A DNA stretch of 64,000 bases from Microbulbifer salipaludis (GCF_017303155.1 NZ_JAEKJR010000001.1:496001-560000), one strand, 5' to 3'. Positions 8,874-18,811 are shown, counted from the stretch's first letter. The notes: a model not told the origin generated them from the sequence alone. Translations and numbers: made by a program.

Positions 8874-9773
8874 ATGACAACCATGACCCTGAACGCCGGC
8901 GGCACTGCACCGGCGCAAGACCAAGCCGATCAGGCTGCGGAGTCCAAGACTGTGAAGAACAGAGAGGCGAATCCCAGCGCCGAAGTGAATGAGACCGTCG
9001 GCAGCCCCTTCTGCGACGATGCCAAACTGCGCATGCGCAATGTGAATGTGTTTTACGGCGAGGCCCAGGCCATTCACGATGTGAGCCTGGACATCGGCCG
9101 CAACCAGGTGGTGGCCATGATCGGCCCGTCCGGTTGCGGTAAGTCCACCTTCCTGCGCTGCCTGAACCGCATGAACGACACCATCGAAGGCTGCCGCGTG
9201 GAAGGCGACCTGACCCTGGATGGCGACCCCATCTACGGTCCCAAGGTGGATGTGGTGCCGCTGCGTGCGCGTGTGGGCATGGTGTTCCAGAAGCCGAACC
9301 CCTTCCCCAAGTCCATTTACGAAAACGTCGCCTACGGTCCCAAGATTCACGGTATCGCCAGCCGCCGCGCCGAGCTGGACGAAATTGTGGAAAACAGCCT
9401 GCGTCGCGCGGGCCTGTGGAATGAGGTGAAAGACCGCCTCGACAAGCCCGGCACCGGCCTTTCCGGTGGTCAGCAGCAGCGCCTGTGTATTGCCCGCGCC
9501 ATCGCCGTGAGCCCGGAAGTGATCCTGATGGACGAGCCCTGTTCGGCACTCGACCCCATCGCCACCGCGCGCATCGAGGAGCTGATCGACGAGCTGCGCG
9601 AGAACTACACCATCGCCATCGTCACCCACTCGATGCAACAGGCCGCGCGGGTCAGCCAGCGCACCGCCTACTTCCACCTGGGTAAGCTGGTGGAAGTGAA
9701 CGATACCGAGACCGTGTTCACCAACCCGGAACACGCTCTCACCGAAGCCTACATTACCGGCCGTTTCGGCTAA
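8874..9773 (+). CDS. pstB: Phosphate ABC transporter ATPase PstB
   Basis: This is the cytoplasmic ATPase of the phosphate importer. Walker A is GPSGCGKST (residues 84-92), the signature is [10 protein letters not shown], Walker B is [13 protein letters not shown], and the switch His is in VTHSMQQ. It has 299 residues because of an N-terminal extension of about 45 polar residues before the conserved domain begins at [12 protein letters not shown]. An internal ATG could give a shorter form, but the first ATG sits at normal operon spacing. Confidence 0.96.
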   Translation: MTTMTLNAGGTAPAQDQADQAAESKTVKNREANPSAEVNETVGSPFCDDAKLRMRNVNVFYGEAQAIHDVSLDIGRNQVVAMIGPSGCGKSTFLRCLNRMNDTIEGCRVEGDLTLDGDPIYGPKVDVVPLRARVGMVFQKPNPFPKSIYENVAYGPKIHGIASRRAELDEIVENSLRRAGLWNEVKDRLDKPGTGLSGGQQQRLCIARAIAVSPEVILMDEPCSALDPIATARIEELIDELRENYTIAIVTHSMQQAARVSQRTAYFHLGKLVEVNDTETVFTNPEHALTEAYITGRFG

Positions 9774-9797
9774 GGTTGGGGGAGCCCGCTAAAGATT

Positions 9798-10493
9798 ATG
9801 GAAATGCATTTCGATCAACACATCTCCCGCCAGTTCAACGAAGATCTTGAGAGCCTCAAGACTGAAATGCTGGAAATGGGTGGCCTGGTCACCCGCCAGG
9901 TGGCCGACGCCGTCGAGGCCCTGGCCAACGCCGACAGCGAGCTGGCCGAAAAAGTTTTGCGCGTGGAAGAGGATATCGACCGCTGCGAAATGGAAGTGGA
10001 CGAGCACGCGACCCTGATCATCGCCAAGCGCCAGCCGGCGGCGTCCGACCTGCGCATGGTGATGTCGGTCATCCGCATCGCCCGCGATCTCGAGCGCGTG
10101 GGTGACGAGGCCAGCAAAATTGCCAAGATGGCCATCGCGCTGACCGACGAAGGCACCGCACCGCGCGGCTACACCGAGATTCGTCACATTGCCAATGCCG
10201 TGCGCAAGATGCTGAACGACGCCCTCGATGCCTACACCCGTTTCGACGTCAAATCGGCCATGGAAACCCTCGCCGAAGACGAGCAGGTCGACATGGACTA
10301 CCGCAGCGCCATTCGCGAAATGGTCACCTACATGATGGAAGACCCGCGCAGCATTTCCCGCGTGATGAATGTGCTGTGGACCCTGCGCTCCCTGGAGCGC
10401 ATCGGTGACCATGCCAAAAACATCTGTGAGCAGGTGGTCTATCTGGTGAAGGGTACCGACATCCGTCACGGCAACGAGCAGAACATGCGCTGA
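9798..10493 (+). CDS. phoU: Phosphate signalling protein PhoU
   Basis: This 231-residue all-helical protein has two PhoU repeats. Each holds the family's acidic metal-binding pattern, seen in IARDLERVGDEASKIA and LRSLERIGDHAKNICEQ. PhoU links PstB transport state to PhoR and keeps the Pho regulon off when phosphate is plentiful. It is the last gene of the pst operon, 24 bases after pstB, and is followed by a strong terminator. Its partner kinase gene phoR lies about 4.5 kb further on, on the other strand. Confidence 0.96.
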   Translation: MEMHFDQHISRQFNEDLESLKTEMLEMGGLVTRQVADAVEALANADSELAEKVLRVEEDIDRCEMEVDEHATLIIAKRQPAASDLRMVMSVIRIARDLERVGDEASKIAKMAIALTDEGTAPRGYTEIRHIANAVRKMLNDALDAYTRFDVKSAMETLAEDEQVDMDYRSAIREMVTYMMEDPRSISRVMNVLWTLRSLERIGDHAKNICEQVVYLVKGTDIRHGNEQNMR

Positions 10494-10556
10494 CATTAGC
10501 ACCGAAGACGCATCGCCTGGATGAGCGTGAAGTCACCAGATGGTGTCTGCAGACAA

Positions 10557-10578
10557 GGCCGCGCAAGCGGCCTTTTTT
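10557..10578 (+). terminator. Intrinsic terminator after phoU
   Basis: The stem GGCCGC/GCGGCC (10557-10562 and 10567-10572) has a GCAA loop and is followed by TTTTTT. It closes the pst-phoU transcript. Confidence 0.88.
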
Positions 10579-10713
10579 GTGCGTGCGGTTAATATTCGGG
10601 CAGCGGGCATTCAGCATATGTTCATTCGCCCTGCCGCAAAATCGCGCCGCAATGTTGGTTGAGCGGCCGCGCCCGGATGAACTTGGGACGTCCGTCGCAA
10701 CTCGGGGTTTTCA

Positions 10714-10742
10714 TTGCACATCCATTTTTATGCGCTTAGAAT
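10714..10742 (+). promoter_or_regulatory. Sigma70-type promoter and leader hairpin of the porin-like gene
   Basis: TTGCAC (10714-10719) and TAGAAT (10737-10742) are separated by exactly 17 bases. The leader that follows (about 85 bases) contains an imperfect hairpin between GTCCCT (10756-10761) and AGGGAC (10778-10783). I saw no Pho box here. The rest of the 343-base gap 10494-10836 holds only the phoU terminator; a 79-codon frame at 10577-10816 shows no protein-like features. Confidence 0.65.
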
Positions 10743-10836
10743 CCGCGCCGAATTTGTCCCTCGGGCCAGTCGGCCTCAGGGACAGGTTGGGACGGGTACA
10801 CAGCGTACCGATGTAAATTAAACAGGGAATACTTCT

Positions 10837-11637
10837 ATGAAGTTCAAGTTTGCCGCACTGCCTTTGATGCTGGCTTCTGCGGTCGCTTCTGCGGCGCAGT
10901 ACAGTTCTTTTACCGATGTCGATTATACCGCTGCCGATTACGGTAACTTCGATGTCGACACGCTGAATCTTGACTCTCGCTACTACTTTGGCGCCTTGGA
11001 AACACTCGGCCCGCGTAAAGAGTTTGGATACATTTTGCCGGTATCCAATATTAATGGCGGCTTTGCTTATACGGATGCCGAGGGTGAAAGCAGTGATGCC
11101 AGCTATGTTGGTGGTGAATACTACACCGGTCAGTGGAAGGTGTTCGGTGGTTTGAGTGATACCGACCTGTCCACCAATTACCGCGTTGGTGCGGGTTTCC
11201 TATTTACCCCTGATTTGCTTGCCGAGGTAGAGGCGGTAAAGCGTGAGGATGTAGATACCGAGCTGTTGTTCCGCGCGCGCTACAACCACCAGCTGGCAGG
11301 CAATGATTACATCGGTTTTACCGCCGAAGTCGACGATGATTTTGATTACCGCAGCGTGTCTTCCAAGTACTTCACAGCGTTATCTGGTGGTCAGTACCTG
11401 ACTGCGGGTTTGGCATTAATTGATACCGACGATTCCGATCTGTACTGGGGCGGTTCTGTTGAATTCTATTTCAATGAAGATACCTCTATTGGCGCAACTT
11501 ACGATGAAGCCGAGTCATATCGCTTTCATGCCACCCACTTCTTTAACGAAAATATTGCAGCCAAAGCCTCCTACGGCTCCAACCGCGATTTTGACGAAGT
11601 GGATGTGTTCAGTATTGGCGTAACCGTGCAGCTGTAA
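10837..11637 (+). CDS. Putative outer-membrane beta-barrel (porin-like) protein
   Basis: This 266-residue protein has a clear signal peptide (MKFKFAALPLMLASAVASA, cleavage near 19-20). The rest is acidic, rich in Tyr, Phe, Asp and Gly, with alternating polar and aromatic residues forming many short strands, and ends in a hydrophobic VQL. This resembles the 'putative porin' families of gammaproteobacteria; I cannot assign a substrate. Being next to pst-phoU suggests a phosphate role, but its promoter shows no Pho box. Its codon use is more AT-rich than the pst genes. A bidirectional terminator follows. Confidence 0.7.
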   Translation: MKFKFAALPLMLASAVASAAQYSSFTDVDYTAADYGNFDVDTLNLDSRYYFGALETLGPRKEFGYILPVSNINGGFAYTDAEGESSDASYVGGEYYTGQWKVFGGLSDTDLSTNYRVGAGFLFTPDLLAEVEAVKREDVDTELLFRARYNHQLAGNDYIGFTAEVDDDFDYRSVSSKYFTALSGGQYLTAGLALIDTDDSDLYWGGSVEFYFNEDTSIGATYDEAESYRFHATHFFNENIAAKASYGSNRDFDEVDVFSIGVTVQL

Positions 11638-11660
11638 TTTGCTGACGGAATCACGCAGAT

Positions 11661-11697
11661 AAAAAAAGCGGGTGAAGTTCTTCACCCGCTTTTTTTG
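11661..11697. terminator. Bidirectional terminator between porin-like gene and M48 protease
   Basis: A-tract, AGCGGGTGAA (11667-11676), loop, TTCACCCGCT (11681-11690) and TTTTTTT form a symmetric intrinsic terminator for the two convergent genes. Confidence 0.9.
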
Positions 11698-11721
11698 TGT
11701 CTGCCAGTTTTGCGCGCGCCG

Positions 11722-13014
11722 CTAGCCCTTGTTGCTCAGCGCCTGTACCCGCGCCTGTGCCTTGCTGGCGATATCTCCAGAGGACTTGGCGGCGATCTGG
11801 TAGTGGCTGAGGGCGCTCTTGGTGTTGCCCTGCTCTTCATACACCTGTCCCAGATAATAGTGCGCGTGTGGCGTGTCCAGGTAGCGCGTGGAGCGCTGCA
11901 GGTCGCGTTCCGCAGCGGTGTAATTTTTCAGTTGCGCATTTAGCAGGCCGCGCATCAGCCAGTTGGAAAACAGCGACGGGTTTTTCTGCACCGCGGTCTC
12001 GTAGGATTGCAGTGCTGACTGATACTGCTTTTTCTGCGCCAGCAGGTCGCCCTCCAGTGCGAAGAACGCCGCTTCTTTGGGCTGTCGTTTCTGCGCTTCG
12101 CGGGTCAGCGCCAGAGCCTGGTCATACGCCTTTTTCTTGACCGCAGCCACAGCTTCATCGTACTTCTTGTAGGCGTCTGCATCTCTCTTGAGTTGTGCAA
12201 TGGCACGCTGGTATTCGCTACGCCTGGTGACACCACCGCCGAGCTTCTTGGCGTGCTGGATATTCGCATCCACCCGTGCCTGCGACGGGGGGTGGCTGGC
12301 GAACAGCGCTTCCAGGCCACCGGCCTGCTTGCCTTTGGAAAGTTCGACAAATTTCTTCTGCAGGCGCACCGCCCCATAGGGATCGTAGCCTGCAGCCACC
12401 ATGTACTTCATGCCATAGCGGTCTGACTCCAGCTCGTTGTCACGGCCGTACTTGGCGATATACGCGGAGCCACCGAACTGGCTGCCGAGGGATATCAGGT
12501 CGCCGTAGGCGGTGTCCTGGGTGGTAGCGCCGAGAATCGCCAGGCCCGCGCCGAGAATCTGCTGTTGGGACATGGCGGCTGCGGAGTGGCGCGCCGCCGC
12601 GTGGACAATCTCGTGCCCCAGCACGGCCGCCAGCTCCGCCTCATCTTCCAGCAACACCAGCAGGCCGCGGTTGATCGCGATCTTGCCACCGGGCAGTGCC
12701 CAGGCATTGGGTGTGCCGTTGTTGAGCACCACAAATTCGTAGGGCAGGCTGGGCTGGTCGGAGACCCTGGCCAGCTTCTGGCCCACGTCGCTGACATAGC
12801 GCTGCAGGGAGGGATCGATCAGGTACTCGCCGCCCTGGGTCTGCTGGGCCTTGGGGTACTGCTGCTCGCCCAGCGCCACTTCCTGGCTCTGGGACATCAG
12901 TGACAGCTCTTTCTTGCCGGTCACCGGGTTCACGGCACAGCCGGCCAGCCCGGTGGTCACAGCGGCCGTCAGGGCCAGGGCCCCCAGGCGGTTAGAGATT
13001 GAGCGCGGAATCAT
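11722..13014 (-). CDS. M48-family metalloprotease lipoprotein with TPR repeats
   Basis: This 430-residue protein begins with a lipoprotein signal (LAGC, lipid-bearing Cys 26). The zinc site is HEIVH at residues 134-138, with the third ligand in ELESDRYG (Glu 196). The C-terminal third (about 290-430) has TPR-like helical repeats. This is the layout of BepA/YfgC-like and LoiP-like M48 proteins, which maintain or degrade outer-membrane proteins in the periplasm. BepA itself has a cleavable, non-lipid signal, so I do not give it that name. It stands alone between a shared terminator and a divergent promoter. Confidence 0.88.
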   Translation of the reverse strand: MIPRSISNRLGALALTAAVTTGLAGCAVNPVTGKKELSLMSQSQEVALGEQQYPKAQQTQGGEYLIDPSLQRYVSDVGQKLARVSDQPSLPYEFVVLNNGTPNAWALPGGKIAINRGLLVLLEDEAELAAVLGHEIVHAAARHSAAAMSQQQILGAGLAILGATTQDTAYGDLISLGSQFGGSAYIAKYGRDNELESDRYGMKYMVAAGYDPYGAVRLQKKFVELSKGKQAGGLEALFASHPPSQARVDANIQHAKKLGGGVTRRSEYQRAIAQLKRDADAYKKYDEAVAAVKKKAYDQALALTREAQKRQPKEAAFFALEGDLLAQKKQYQSALQSYETAVQKNPSLFSNWLMRGLLNAQLKNYTAAERDLQRSTRYLDTPHAHYYLGQVYEEQGNTKSALSHYQIAAKSSGDIASKAQARVQALSNKG

Positions 13015-13027
13015 AGATCACTCCCTG

Positions 13028-13033
13028 TATAAT
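13028..13033 (+). promoter_or_regulatory. -10 element (TATAAT) upstream of the DUF4265-like gene
   Basis: A perfect TATAAT lies in the 100-base space between the divergent M48 gene and the gene at 13115. I see no good -35 at 17 bases. GGAG and GAGG sequences lie just before the ATG at 13115. Confidence 0.4.
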
Positions 13034-13114
13034 GTGCGGTTCATTGCTGCGGTGTGGGCGCCGATGCCCGGCCGGCAGCGAACGGTTATTTTACACAGTC
13101 CGGAGACCGAGGTT

Positions 13115-13606
13115 ATGACGACCGCACTGCAGATTATCGAACTCTTTGCCGGCACCAATCCCGATGGCGAGCCGGTGGTGGAGCGGATGCAGGTTCGCGT
13201 CAACGAGGATGACAGCGTTCAGCTGGTGCGTTCGCCGGCGTTTATCAAGGGCATTGCCAGCGGTGATACCATCAAGGTCAATCGCCAAGATCCGGACAAG
13301 CCCACCTTCGAGCTGATCAAGCGCTCGGGTAACCTGGCAGTGCGGATTTTCTGCCGCAGTGACAGCACCAAGCTTTCCGACCAGCTCACCCCGCAACTGG
13401 AAAAACTCGGCGGCGAACTGGACATGGAGAGCCCACGTTTGCTGGTGTACAGCATTCACGTGAGTTGCGGTTTTGCCGAAATCGAGCAGATCCTGAACAG
13501 TGCCTGCGATGGGGCCAACAGTGTCTGGTACTACGGGAACGTATACGACCCGGTGGATGGCCAGACGCCACTGAACTGGTGGCAAGACATCCTCAAACCA
13601 GAATAA
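13115..13606 (+). CDS. DUF4265-like protein
   Basis: This 163-residue soluble protein has no signal peptide. The segment [16 protein letters not shown] followed by a beta-rich stretch ending [10 protein letters not shown] resembles the DUF4265 pattern of a small, mostly beta domain. The C-terminal part ends with a distinctive [17 protein letters not shown]. The frame is open much further upstream, but the ATG at 13115 has an SD-like GGAG/GAGG and leaves room for the promoter. No function is known to me. Confidence 0.72.
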   Translation: MTTALQIIELFAGTNPDGEPVVERMQVRVNEDDSVQLVRSPAFIKGIASGDTIKVNRQDPDKPTFELIKRSGNLAVRIFCRSDSTKLSDQLTPQLEKLGGELDMESPRLLVYSIHVSCGFAEIEQILNSACDGANSVWYYGNVYDPVDGQTPLNWWQDILKPE

Positions 13607-13700
13607 AGCGACTGCGCGTGCGCCTGGCGGCCATCAGTCACGTGCTCGTCACGCTTGCCGAGTCCTTTGCAGCGAGAAAAGTTTAAATAGAGTTTGCCGT

Positions 13701-14480
13701 ATGCTGATCGTAATTTCCCCCGCAAAAACCCTCGACTACGAGAGCGAGATTCCGCAGCTGGAAACGACCCAGCCGGATTTCCTCAAGGAATCCGCAGCGC
13801 TGATCAAGGAGTTGAAGGCCCTGAGTCCGCAGGATATCTCCAGCCTGATGAAAATCTCCGACAAGCTGGGCGTGCTCAACTATGACCGTTTCCACAGCTG
13901 GAAGCGTCCGTTCAGCGACCGTAATGCCCGTCCGGCACTACTGGCGTTCAAGGGCGACGTCTACACCGGGCTTGCCGCGGAATCCATGAACAAGCGGGAT
14001 TTCGCCTACGCGCAGAAGCACCTGCGCATGCTGTCTGGGCTCTATGGCCTGCTACGACCACTGGACCTGATGCAACCCTATCGGCTGGAAATGGGTACCC
14101 GTTTTGCCAACAGTGGCGGCAAGAACCTGTATGAATTCTGGGATGGCAAGATCACCGCGGCGTTGAACGAGCAGCTTGAGGCGCTGAACAGCAAAGAGCT
14201 GGTGAACCTCGCTTCCAACGAGTATTTCAAATCCGTGCAGCCCAAAAACCTGCAAGCCGACATCATCACGCCGCACTTCAAGGATTGGAAAAACGGCCAG
14301 TACAAAATGATCAGCTTCTTTGCCAAAAAAGCCCGCGGCATGATGAGCCGCTGGGCCATCGACAACCGGGTGAAGAAGTCCGAGCAGCTGAAAGACTTTG
14401 ACGTCGCCGGTTATTATTTCAGCGAGGAGCACTCCAAAGGTAACGACTGGGTGTTCCTGCGCGACGAACAGCCGGCCTGA
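13701..14480 (+). CDS. yaaA: Peroxide stress protein YaaA
   Basis: This 259-residue protein matches the YaaA/DUF328 family throughout, starting [15 protein letters not shown] and including the family stretches [20 protein letters not shown] and [13 protein letters not shown]. In E. coli YaaA is induced by OxyR and lowers free intracellular iron during peroxide stress; it has a DNA-binding fold. No OxyR site is evident here. It has full family length. Confidence 0.95.
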   Translation: MLIVISPAKTLDYESEIPQLETTQPDFLKESAALIKELKALSPQDISSLMKISDKLGVLNYDRFHSWKRPFSDRNARPALLAFKGDVYTGLAAESMNKRDFAYAQKHLRMLSGLYGLLRPLDLMQPYRLEMGTRFANSGGKNLYEFWDGKITAALNEQLEALNSKELVNLASNEYFKSVQPKNLQADIITPHFKDWKNGQYKMISFFAKKARGMMSRWAIDNRVKKSEQLKDFDVAGYYFSEEHSKGNDWVFLRDEQPA

Positions 14481-14613
14481 GCTCGGCATCCGAGCGCCGC
14501 AGCCGCTGGAACATCTGGCCGCGGCCTCCGGGATCTGTACACAAAACGACTCTCCGCCCACCGACAGCCGGCTGCTGGTGTGGCAACGCTAATCAGGAAA
14601 ACAGGAGCGCATT

Positions 14614-14973
14614 ATGCCCCCATGGTTTGAAACCGCCCTCGCCATTGGCGCCGCCATCGCCGCGGTCTTTTTCTTTGGCAAGTACCGCGAGACAGCGGCG
14701 GCACTGCACGAGTCCGAGCGCATGAAGCACAAGCTGTCCAAGGACCTGGACCGCTACCGCGATGTCCCGCAATTACGCGCGCTGCGCGATGGACTGATCG
14801 GCGAGCGCAACCTGCCGGTGGACGATGAGGGTTATGAGCACGTGCTGATTCGGGACAGTGCGCGCAAACCGGTGCACATCAAGCTGAAGAAAACTGCAGA
14901 GTCCGTCGCCGACGCGGGTAGTGTGCAGTACCAGGCTGGTGGTGAAGCGCGCACCCTGCAGGAACTGGATTGA
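14614..14973 (+). CDS. Small membrane-anchored protein of unknown function
   Basis: This 119-residue protein has one N-terminal membrane helix (about residues 6-22, ALAIGAAIAAVFFFGKY), then a charged, probably helical segment (25-60) and a short beta-type tail. AGGAG sits eight bases before the ATG. It is followed by phoR on the opposite strand after 23 bases, so the two are convergent. I do not recognise a family. Confidence 0.65.
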   Translation: MPPWFETALAIGAAIAAVFFFGKYRETAAALHESERMKHKLSKDLDRYRDVPQLRALRDGLIGERNLPVDDEGYEHVLIRDSARKPVHIKLKKTAESVADAGSVQYQAGGEARTLQELD

Positions 14974-14996
14974 TCCGGAGCGGGATCAATCCGGGC

Positions 14997-16310
14997 TCAG
15001 GCGGAGCTGGGCAGGGTCAGCTTCTGTGAGGGGAAATTGAGGGTAAAGGTACTGCCGCGCCCGGGGACACTGCTGACGCTCATGTTGGCGCTGTGGCGTA
15101 GCAACACGTGTTTGACGATCGCCAGGCCGAGGCCGGTGCCGCCACTTTCCCGCGAGCGACCCGCATCCACCCGGTAAAAGCGCTCGGTCAGGCGTGGAAT
15201 ATGCACCGGGTCGATACCGATACCGGAATCCTTGACCGAAAAGTGGCCGCCGGCGGCGTCGACTCGCCAGTGCAGCTCGATGGGTCCGCCATCGGGGCTG
15301 TACTTCACGGCGTTGAACGCCAGGTTGGCGAAGGCACTGTGTAGTTCGCCCGCATCGCCGGTGATCGTGCAATCCTCCGCACAGTGCACTGAAACCTGGT
15401 GGCGCCCGCCACTGAGGGAGCGTGTTTCTTCAGCCACCTGCTCCATCAAGGAGCGCACGGAAATTTTGTCTCGTCCCCGGCCGCGCTCCGACGTCTCCAG
15501 CCGAGCCAGCAGCAACAGATCGTTGACCAGGCTGGTCATGCGTGCGGTCTGCTCATTCATCTGTCCCAGTGGCCGCTCCCAGTTGCGCGGGGCCTGTCCG
15601 CTGGCCTGCAGGGTTTCCAGATAGCCGGCAATCACCGTCAGCGGGGTGCGCAACTCGTGGGACACGTTCGCCACAAAGTCCCGCCGCATCTGCTCAAGAT
15701 TGTGCAGCCGGGTGACGTCCCGCACGATCACCAGCGCTTCATCCTGGCCGAAGCGGGTTACTTCCACCTGCAGCGTGCGCGATTCATCGCCGGGTGCCGG
15801 CAGCGTGATCGGTTGTTGGGTCTTGTTGTTCTGCTCCAGCATGCGCTGGTACATATGTTCAACGAAGCGCGGGTCGCGGACGAAATTGATCAGCGGCTGG
15901 CCTGCGTCATCCGGCTGCAGGCGCAACATCTCCCCGGCCGCCGGGTTCCACCAGGCCAGATTGCCTTCATCTTCCAGCGCGACGATACCCTCGCGCAGAG
16001 CGCTGGTGCTGTCCTGCACCCGGCGCAGCATGGAATGCAGCTTCTGCTTTTCCTTGCGGTGGCGGCGCTGCAGCCGGTAGAAATCGTCGGAGATGTCGCC
16101 CCACACGCCGAAGCTCGTCGGCGCCGGGCCGCGGCGGCCGTTTGCCAGCCAGCGGTCAAAGCGCTTTTGCTGGTACAGCAGCCAGAAGAGATAGAGGGTG
16201 AGGCCGGCACAGAGCGCCAGCCACCAGTGGTTGGTGACAAAACCAAGAATGGTGGTGCCGAGGGCGATGACGATAAAACGCGAGAACTCGCCAATACTGC
16301 GATCGAGCAT
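14997..16310 (-). CDS. phoR: Phosphate regulon sensor histidine kinase PhoR
   Basis: This 437-residue kinase has two N-terminal membrane helices (about 12-45) with almost no periplasmic loop, a linker, a PAS domain (about 95-200), a dimerisation domain with the phospho-accepting His in FVANVSHELRTPL (His 218), and an HATPase_c domain with N-box FANLAFNAVKYSPDGG and GGTGLGLAIV. The missing sensor loop fits PhoR, which reads phosphate through PstSCAB and PhoU. It lies 140 bases downstream of phoB on the same strand and likely shares the Pho-box promoter. Confidence 0.95.
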   Translation of the reverse strand: MLDRSIGEFSRFIVIALGTTILGFVTNHWWLALCAGLTLYLFWLLYQQKRFDRWLANGRRGPAPTSFGVWGDISDDFYRLQRRHRKEKQKLHSMLRRVQDSTSALREGIVALEDEGNLAWWNPAAGEMLRLQPDDAGQPLINFVRDPRFVEHMYQRMLEQNNKTQQPITLPAPGDESRTLQVEVTRFGQDEALVIVRDVTRLHNLEQMRRDFVANVSHELRTPLTVIAGYLETLQASGQAPRNWERPLGQMNEQTARMTSLVNDLLLLARLETSERGRGRDKISVRSLMEQVAEETRSLSGGRHQVSVHCAEDCTITGDAGELHSAFANLAFNAVKYSPDGGPIELHWRVDAAGGHFSVKDSGIGIDPVHIPRLTERFYRVDAGRSRESGGTGLGLAIVKHVLLRHSANMSVSSVPGRGSTFTLNFPSQKLTLPSSA

Positions 16311-16450
16311 GATGGTTTGGCCATCTTGTGGTTGAGCGAAACCGATTGCGGGAAATATACCGGATTCGAGGCGCTGGCCGAACCCTTTCTACCGGCGATT
16401 TGTCGCTTGGGGCAATCACCCCGGCCCGCAGCGGCGTGCGAGCCTGCAGG

Positions 16451-17155
16451 TTACGCGCGTTCGGCGGTCTGCATTGAGAAGCGATAGCCGGTGCCGCGCA
16501 CGGTCTGGATGTAGCGCTCATGGCCATCCACGGTCAGCGCCTTGCGCAGGCGGCGGATGTGTACGTCTACCGTGCGCTCCTCAACGTAAACGTTGCCGCC
16601 CCAGACGTGATCCAGCAGCTGGGCGCGGGTATAGGCGCGTTCCTGGTGCGACAGGAAAAACGTGAGCAGGCGAAATTCCGTGGGGCCCATTTCTACCGGG
16701 CTGCCATTGATGGTCACCCGGTGGCAGACAGGGTCCAGTACCAGACCGCCCGCGGTCAGAGGCTCTTCCGGGGTGCTCGGCCCGGCGCGGCGCAGTACCG
16801 CCTTGAGGCGAGCCACCAGCTCGCGCGGGGAAAACGGCTTGGTGATGTAGTCATCGGCACCGGTTTCCAGTCCCTTGATTTTGTTGTCTTCTTCACCCTT
16901 CGCCGTGAGCATGATGATGGGCAAAGAGGCGGTCAGCTCGTCGCGCTTCAGGCGGCGCGCCAGCTCCACACCGGATACGTCCGGCAGCATCCAGTCCAGC
17001 AGGATCAGGTCGGGTTTCTCGTCGATTACCAGCGCATGAGCGGCCTGGGCATTTTCCGCCTCAAGGCAGCGGTAATCGGCCATTTCCAGGGCCACGCGTA
17101 ACATGTCCCTTACCGGGGCCTCGTCATCGACGATGAGAATGGTTTTGCTGTGCAT
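16451..17155 (-). CDS. phoB: Phosphate regulon response regulator PhoB
   Basis: This 234-residue OmpR-type regulator has a receiver domain with acid pocket D10-D11, phosphorylation site Asp 54 (LILLDWMLPD) and Lys in ITKPFSPREL. It is followed by a winged helix with VEERTVDVHIRRLRKAL and the C-terminal YIQTVRGTGYRF. PhoB binds Pho boxes to activate phosphate-starvation genes. A Pho box lies in its own promoter, so it is autoregulated. Confidence 0.97.
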   Translation of the reverse strand: MHSKTILIVDDEAPVRDMLRVALEMADYRCLEAENAQAAHALVIDEKPDLILLDWMLPDVSGVELARRLKRDELTASLPIIMLTAKGEEDNKIKGLETGADDYITKPFSPRELVARLKAVLRRAGPSTPEEPLTAGGLVLDPVCHRVTINGSPVEMGPTEFRLLTFFLSHQERAYTRAQLLDHVWGGNVYVEERTVDVHIRRLRKALTVDGHERYIQTVRGTGYRFSMQTAERA

Positions 17156-17215
17156 CTGCCTGTCTTACCCTAACTGATGTGCGTGCCGGTTAACGGATAC
17201 CTTCCTAGCCTGGGT

Positions 17216-17249
17216 ATTTAACGTCACTTTAGTGACAAATATATGACAC
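17216..17249 (-). promoter_or_regulatory. Pho box and -10 of the phoB promoter
   Basis: On the minus strand, GTGTCAT (17249-17243), ATAT and TTGTCAC (17238-17232) form the 11-base-period Pho box, followed 10 bases later by a -10-like TTAAAT (17221-17216). The box-to--10 distance equals that at pstS. Confidence 0.8.
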
Positions 17250-17287
17250 GCAGCCAGCGGTCACGACTCTGTGGGGCTGCCCACGGG

Positions 17288-18169
17288 TCAGCTGGCAATA
17301 AAGTGGAAAAATATCCCGCAAAATACCGCAGCGCCCACCCAATTGTTGTTCAGAAAGGCCTTGAAGCAGTTTTCCCGTTGCCGGTCTCGCACCAGCCATT
17401 GCTGGTAGCCGAACAGTGCCGCGGCCGCGGCGACGCCGACGTAAAACAACGGCCCCAGCTCGGCGCGACTGCCGAGCATCAGCAGCGCCAGGATCACCAT
17501 GCCCTGCAGGCTGGCGGTCATCACCCGGTCCATGTCGCCAAACAGAATGGCGGTGGATTTGACGCCGATCTTGAGGTCGTCATCGCGATCCACCATGGCG
17601 TAGAAGGTGTCGTAGGCCACGGTCCACAGCAGGTTGGCGGTAAAGATCAGCCAGGCCACCGCCGGTACCTCGTTGGTGACCGCGGCAAACGCCATCGGAA
17701 TACCCATGCTGAAGGCCGCCCCCAGTACCACCTGTGGCAGGTGGGTGTAACGCTTGGCGAAGGGGTAGCAAAATGCCAGTGCCAGCGCGGGCAGCGACAG
17801 CAGGATGGTGAGTTTGTTGGTGGTGAGCACCAGCAGGAAGGCGAGCAGCATCAATCCGGCGAACAGGCGCAGGGCACCTTTCGGGGTTGCCGCGCCGGTG
17901 GCAAGGGGGCGCTGCTGGGTGCGTTTTACGTGGCCGTCGATGTTGCGGTCGGCAAAATCGTTGATGGCGCAGCCGGCGGCGCGGGTCAGGATGACGCCGA
18001 GGGTAAACACCGCAAACAGGTGCAGGCCCGGCCAGCCCCCGGCGGCGATCCACAGTGCCCACCAGGTGGGCCACAGCAGCAGCAGTGAGCCGATGGGCCG
18101 GTCGAGCCGGGCGAGCTGCCAGTACGGGAGTGCGGCGGGCCAGCGTTGCTGGATCTGTTGACTGATCAT
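17288..18169 (-). CDS. ubiA: 4-hydroxybenzoate octaprenyltransferase UbiA
   Basis: This enzyme attaches the polyprenyl tail to 4-hydroxybenzoate in ubiquinone synthesis. It has 293 residues and about eight to nine membrane helices. Both Asp-rich motifs are present: [20 protein letters not shown] and [18 protein letters not shown]. The frame is open for 112 codons upstream, but that extension overlaps ubiC; the ATG at 18169, 19 bases after the ubiC stop, gives the family length. It forms an operon with ubiC. Confidence 0.96.
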   Translation of the reverse strand: MISQQIQQRWPAALPYWQLARLDRPIGSLLLLWPTWWALWIAAGGWPGLHLFAVFTLGVILTRAAGCAINDFADRNIDGHVKRTQQRPLATGAATPKGALRLFAGLMLLAFLLVLTTNKLTILLSLPALALAFCYPFAKRYTHLPQVVLGAAFSMGIPMAFAAVTNEVPAVAWLIFTANLLWTVAYDTFYAMVDRDDDLKIGVKSTAILFGDMDRVMTASLQGMVILALLMLGSRAELGPLFYVGVAAAAALFGYQQWLVRDRQRENCFKAFLNNNWVGAAVFCGIFFHFIAS

Positions 18170-18188
18170 GGTTTCTCTCTGTGTCGGC

Positions 18189-18776
18189 TCAGGCCAGGGG
18201 CGGATTGCCGGGCTGGAAGCTGCTGAGAAAGGTCTCGGCAACCAGCAGTGGCTTGCCCTGCAGCCAGAAGGTGGAACGCCTGCCCCATGCCTGTCCGTCG
18301 ATGGTGTCCAGCTCGGCCCTCTGGCAGCGCGGGTTGCGCGCGAGGCGGTTGAGCACGATGGGGCCGCGGCGGATATCCGGTTGGCTGAACAGTAATTCGC
18401 CGAGGGGGCGATTGTCGAGGTTGCGCAGGTAGCGGCTCTTGCCGGCGAGGGTGCGCTCGGGCAATACACTGCGCGCATAAACCCAGGGCTGCGCACTGTT
18501 GCCATACAGCAGGACTTCGCGGATCAGCGCGCGGGTTCGGTCTTTCAGGTTGAGCGCGCGGCGCTCTTCCAGCTGCGGTGTATGCCAGCCCTGGTGGAGT
18601 ATTTGTACGCTAAACTGGCCGTGGCTCAGGTGTTTGAGGGCCGCCGTGAGGGAACCCGGGTGCTGCAGCCAGGGCAGGAGATGTTCCGGCGGGGCGTGGC
18701 CGTGCAGGCCTTCCAGCGGTTGTGGGTGCCAGTCGCCGATGGCTTCAAAGGGGGAGTGGTACAACGCAGACTCCAC
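18189..18776 (-). CDS. ubiC: Chorismate lyase UbiC
   Basis: It converts chorismate to 4-hydroxybenzoate and pyruvate, supplying the substrate of UbiA encoded next to it. The protein has 195 residues, a little longer than E. coli UbiC. Family stretches seen are [15 protein letters not shown] and [20 protein letters not shown], the last holding the conserved Arg and catalytic-region Glu. It is the first gene of the ubiCA pair. Confidence 0.93.
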   Translation of the reverse strand: MESALYHSPFEAIGDWHPQPLEGLHGHAPPEHLLPWLQHPGSLTAALKHLSHGQFSVQILHQGWHTPQLEERRALNLKDRTRALIREVLLYGNSAQPWVYARSVLPERTLAGKSRYLRNLDNRPLGELLFSQPDIRRGPIVLNRLARNPRCQRAELDTIDGQAWGRRSTFWLQGKPLLVAETFLSSFQPGNPPLA

Positions 18777-18805
18777 GCGGGGTTAAGCGGGTTTGAGTTC
18801 ACCGC

Positions 18806-18811
18806 ATTGTA
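18806..18811 (-). promoter_or_regulatory. -10 element (TACAAT) upstream of ubiC
   Basis: Read on the minus strand, TACAAT lies 30 bases before the ubiC start. The -35 region is weak. Confidence 0.35.

Noticed and set aside
10577..10816. 79-codon open frame upstream of the porin-like gene
   Set aside because: It overlaps the phoU terminator and the promoter and leader of the next gene; no protein-like composition.
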